The position numbers and the translations under genes were made by a program. A stretch of 32,266 nucleotides of DNA from Candidatus Binataceae bacterium (GTDB lineage: Bacteria; Desulfobacterota; Binatia; Binatales; Binataceae). The DNA lies in contig JADMIL010000038.1 in the NCBI GenBank assembly GCA_015478645.1, forward strand, positions 1 through 32,266, read 5' to 3'. The notes beneath the pieces were generated by a model. It did no database searches, was not told where the DNA came from, and saw only the letters and a list, made by a program, of their open reading frames with translations. Shown here in pieces: positions 32,186-32,266 of the stretch. Numbering within the stretch: position 1 is the first letter of the stretch; each line of letters starts with the position of its first letter.

Positions 32186-32266
32186 GGAACCTCTGCACCA
32201 GGCTCTGCTGTTACCCTGAGCGCAGCGCATGGGTCCCGGATCCGGGATTCTTCGCTGCGCTCAGAA
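32186..32266. repeat. Dispersed palindromic repeat, copy 2 (cut by window end)
   Basis: The sequence repeats the left 80 or so bases of the element at 30011, including GGAACCTCTG, CTGAGCGCAGCG, the central CCCGGATCCGGG and the start of the right arm. The core from CCCTGAG to CTCAGAA is identical; differences are a few substitutions and one extra base near the left end. It starts directly after the GST stop codon and has the same orientation as copy 1. The right terminal repeat lies beyond the window. Confidence 0.88.

Noticed and set aside
1-32266. CRISPR arrays, tRNA genes, insertion sequences, prophage genes
   Set aside because: No regularly spaced direct repeats, cloverleaf sequences, transposase or phage motifs were found in any gap.

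Overview
The window is GC-rich DNA (about two-thirds G+C by eye) from a bacterium with a Gram-negative envelope. The evidence is a tripartite RND/MFP/OMF efflux system, lipid-modifying glycosyltransferases, hopanoid side-chain genes and periplasmic c-type cytochrome and cupredoxin proteins. The phylum cannot be fixed from sequence alone. Hopanoid genes, a CoA-transferase and crotonase, SMP-30 and an ActE-like cytochrome together would fit an uncultured, chemoheterotrophic soil or peat proteobacterium-like or Binatota-like lineage; this is only a suggestion. The left edge is the 5' end of a 16S rRNA gene and the right edge is a copy of a dispersed palindromic repeat, so the window is probably a whole assembly contig broken at two multicopy sequences.

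Left part (1-9059): an rrn operon reads out of the window to the left, with a clear promoter, leader and upstream DnaA box. Next come an orphan RskA-type anti-sigma-like protein and a class I DAHP synthase (aroG), then a minus-strand stress set (HSP20, Lon-like protease, nicotinate phosphoribosyltransferase). A universal stress protein with a textbook terminator is divergent from that set, and a crotonase follows.

Middle (9186-17406): two plus-strand units about lipids and the envelope. The first is gamma-glutamyltransferase, a GT39/ArnT-like membrane glycosyltransferase and an LPG-synthase-type (HpnL-like) membrane protein. The second, behind a good sigma70 promoter, is hpnJ, a possible 36-residue ORF, hpnI and an overlapping EamA/DMT permease. 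HpnI and HpnJ belong to the pathway making the cyclitol-ether head group of bacteriohopanetetrol. The deacetylase HpnK that normally works between them is not in the window.

Right-middle (17409-27188), all minus strand: cupredoxin, ActE-like monoheme cytochrome c, an intrinsic terminator, then a tolC-MFP-RND (HME/CzcA-like) operon followed by SMP-30/gluconolactonase and a CaiB/BaiF CoA-transferase.

Right end (27189-32266): clpB with an operator-like palindrome at its candidate promoter, a 108-bp palindromic repeat, aqpZ, a low-GC intergenic stretch with a TetR-type operator-like palindrome, a Nu-class-like glutathione S-transferase, and a second copy of the repeat touching the GST stop codon. 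No tRNA, CRISPR array, insertion sequence or prophage gene was recognised.
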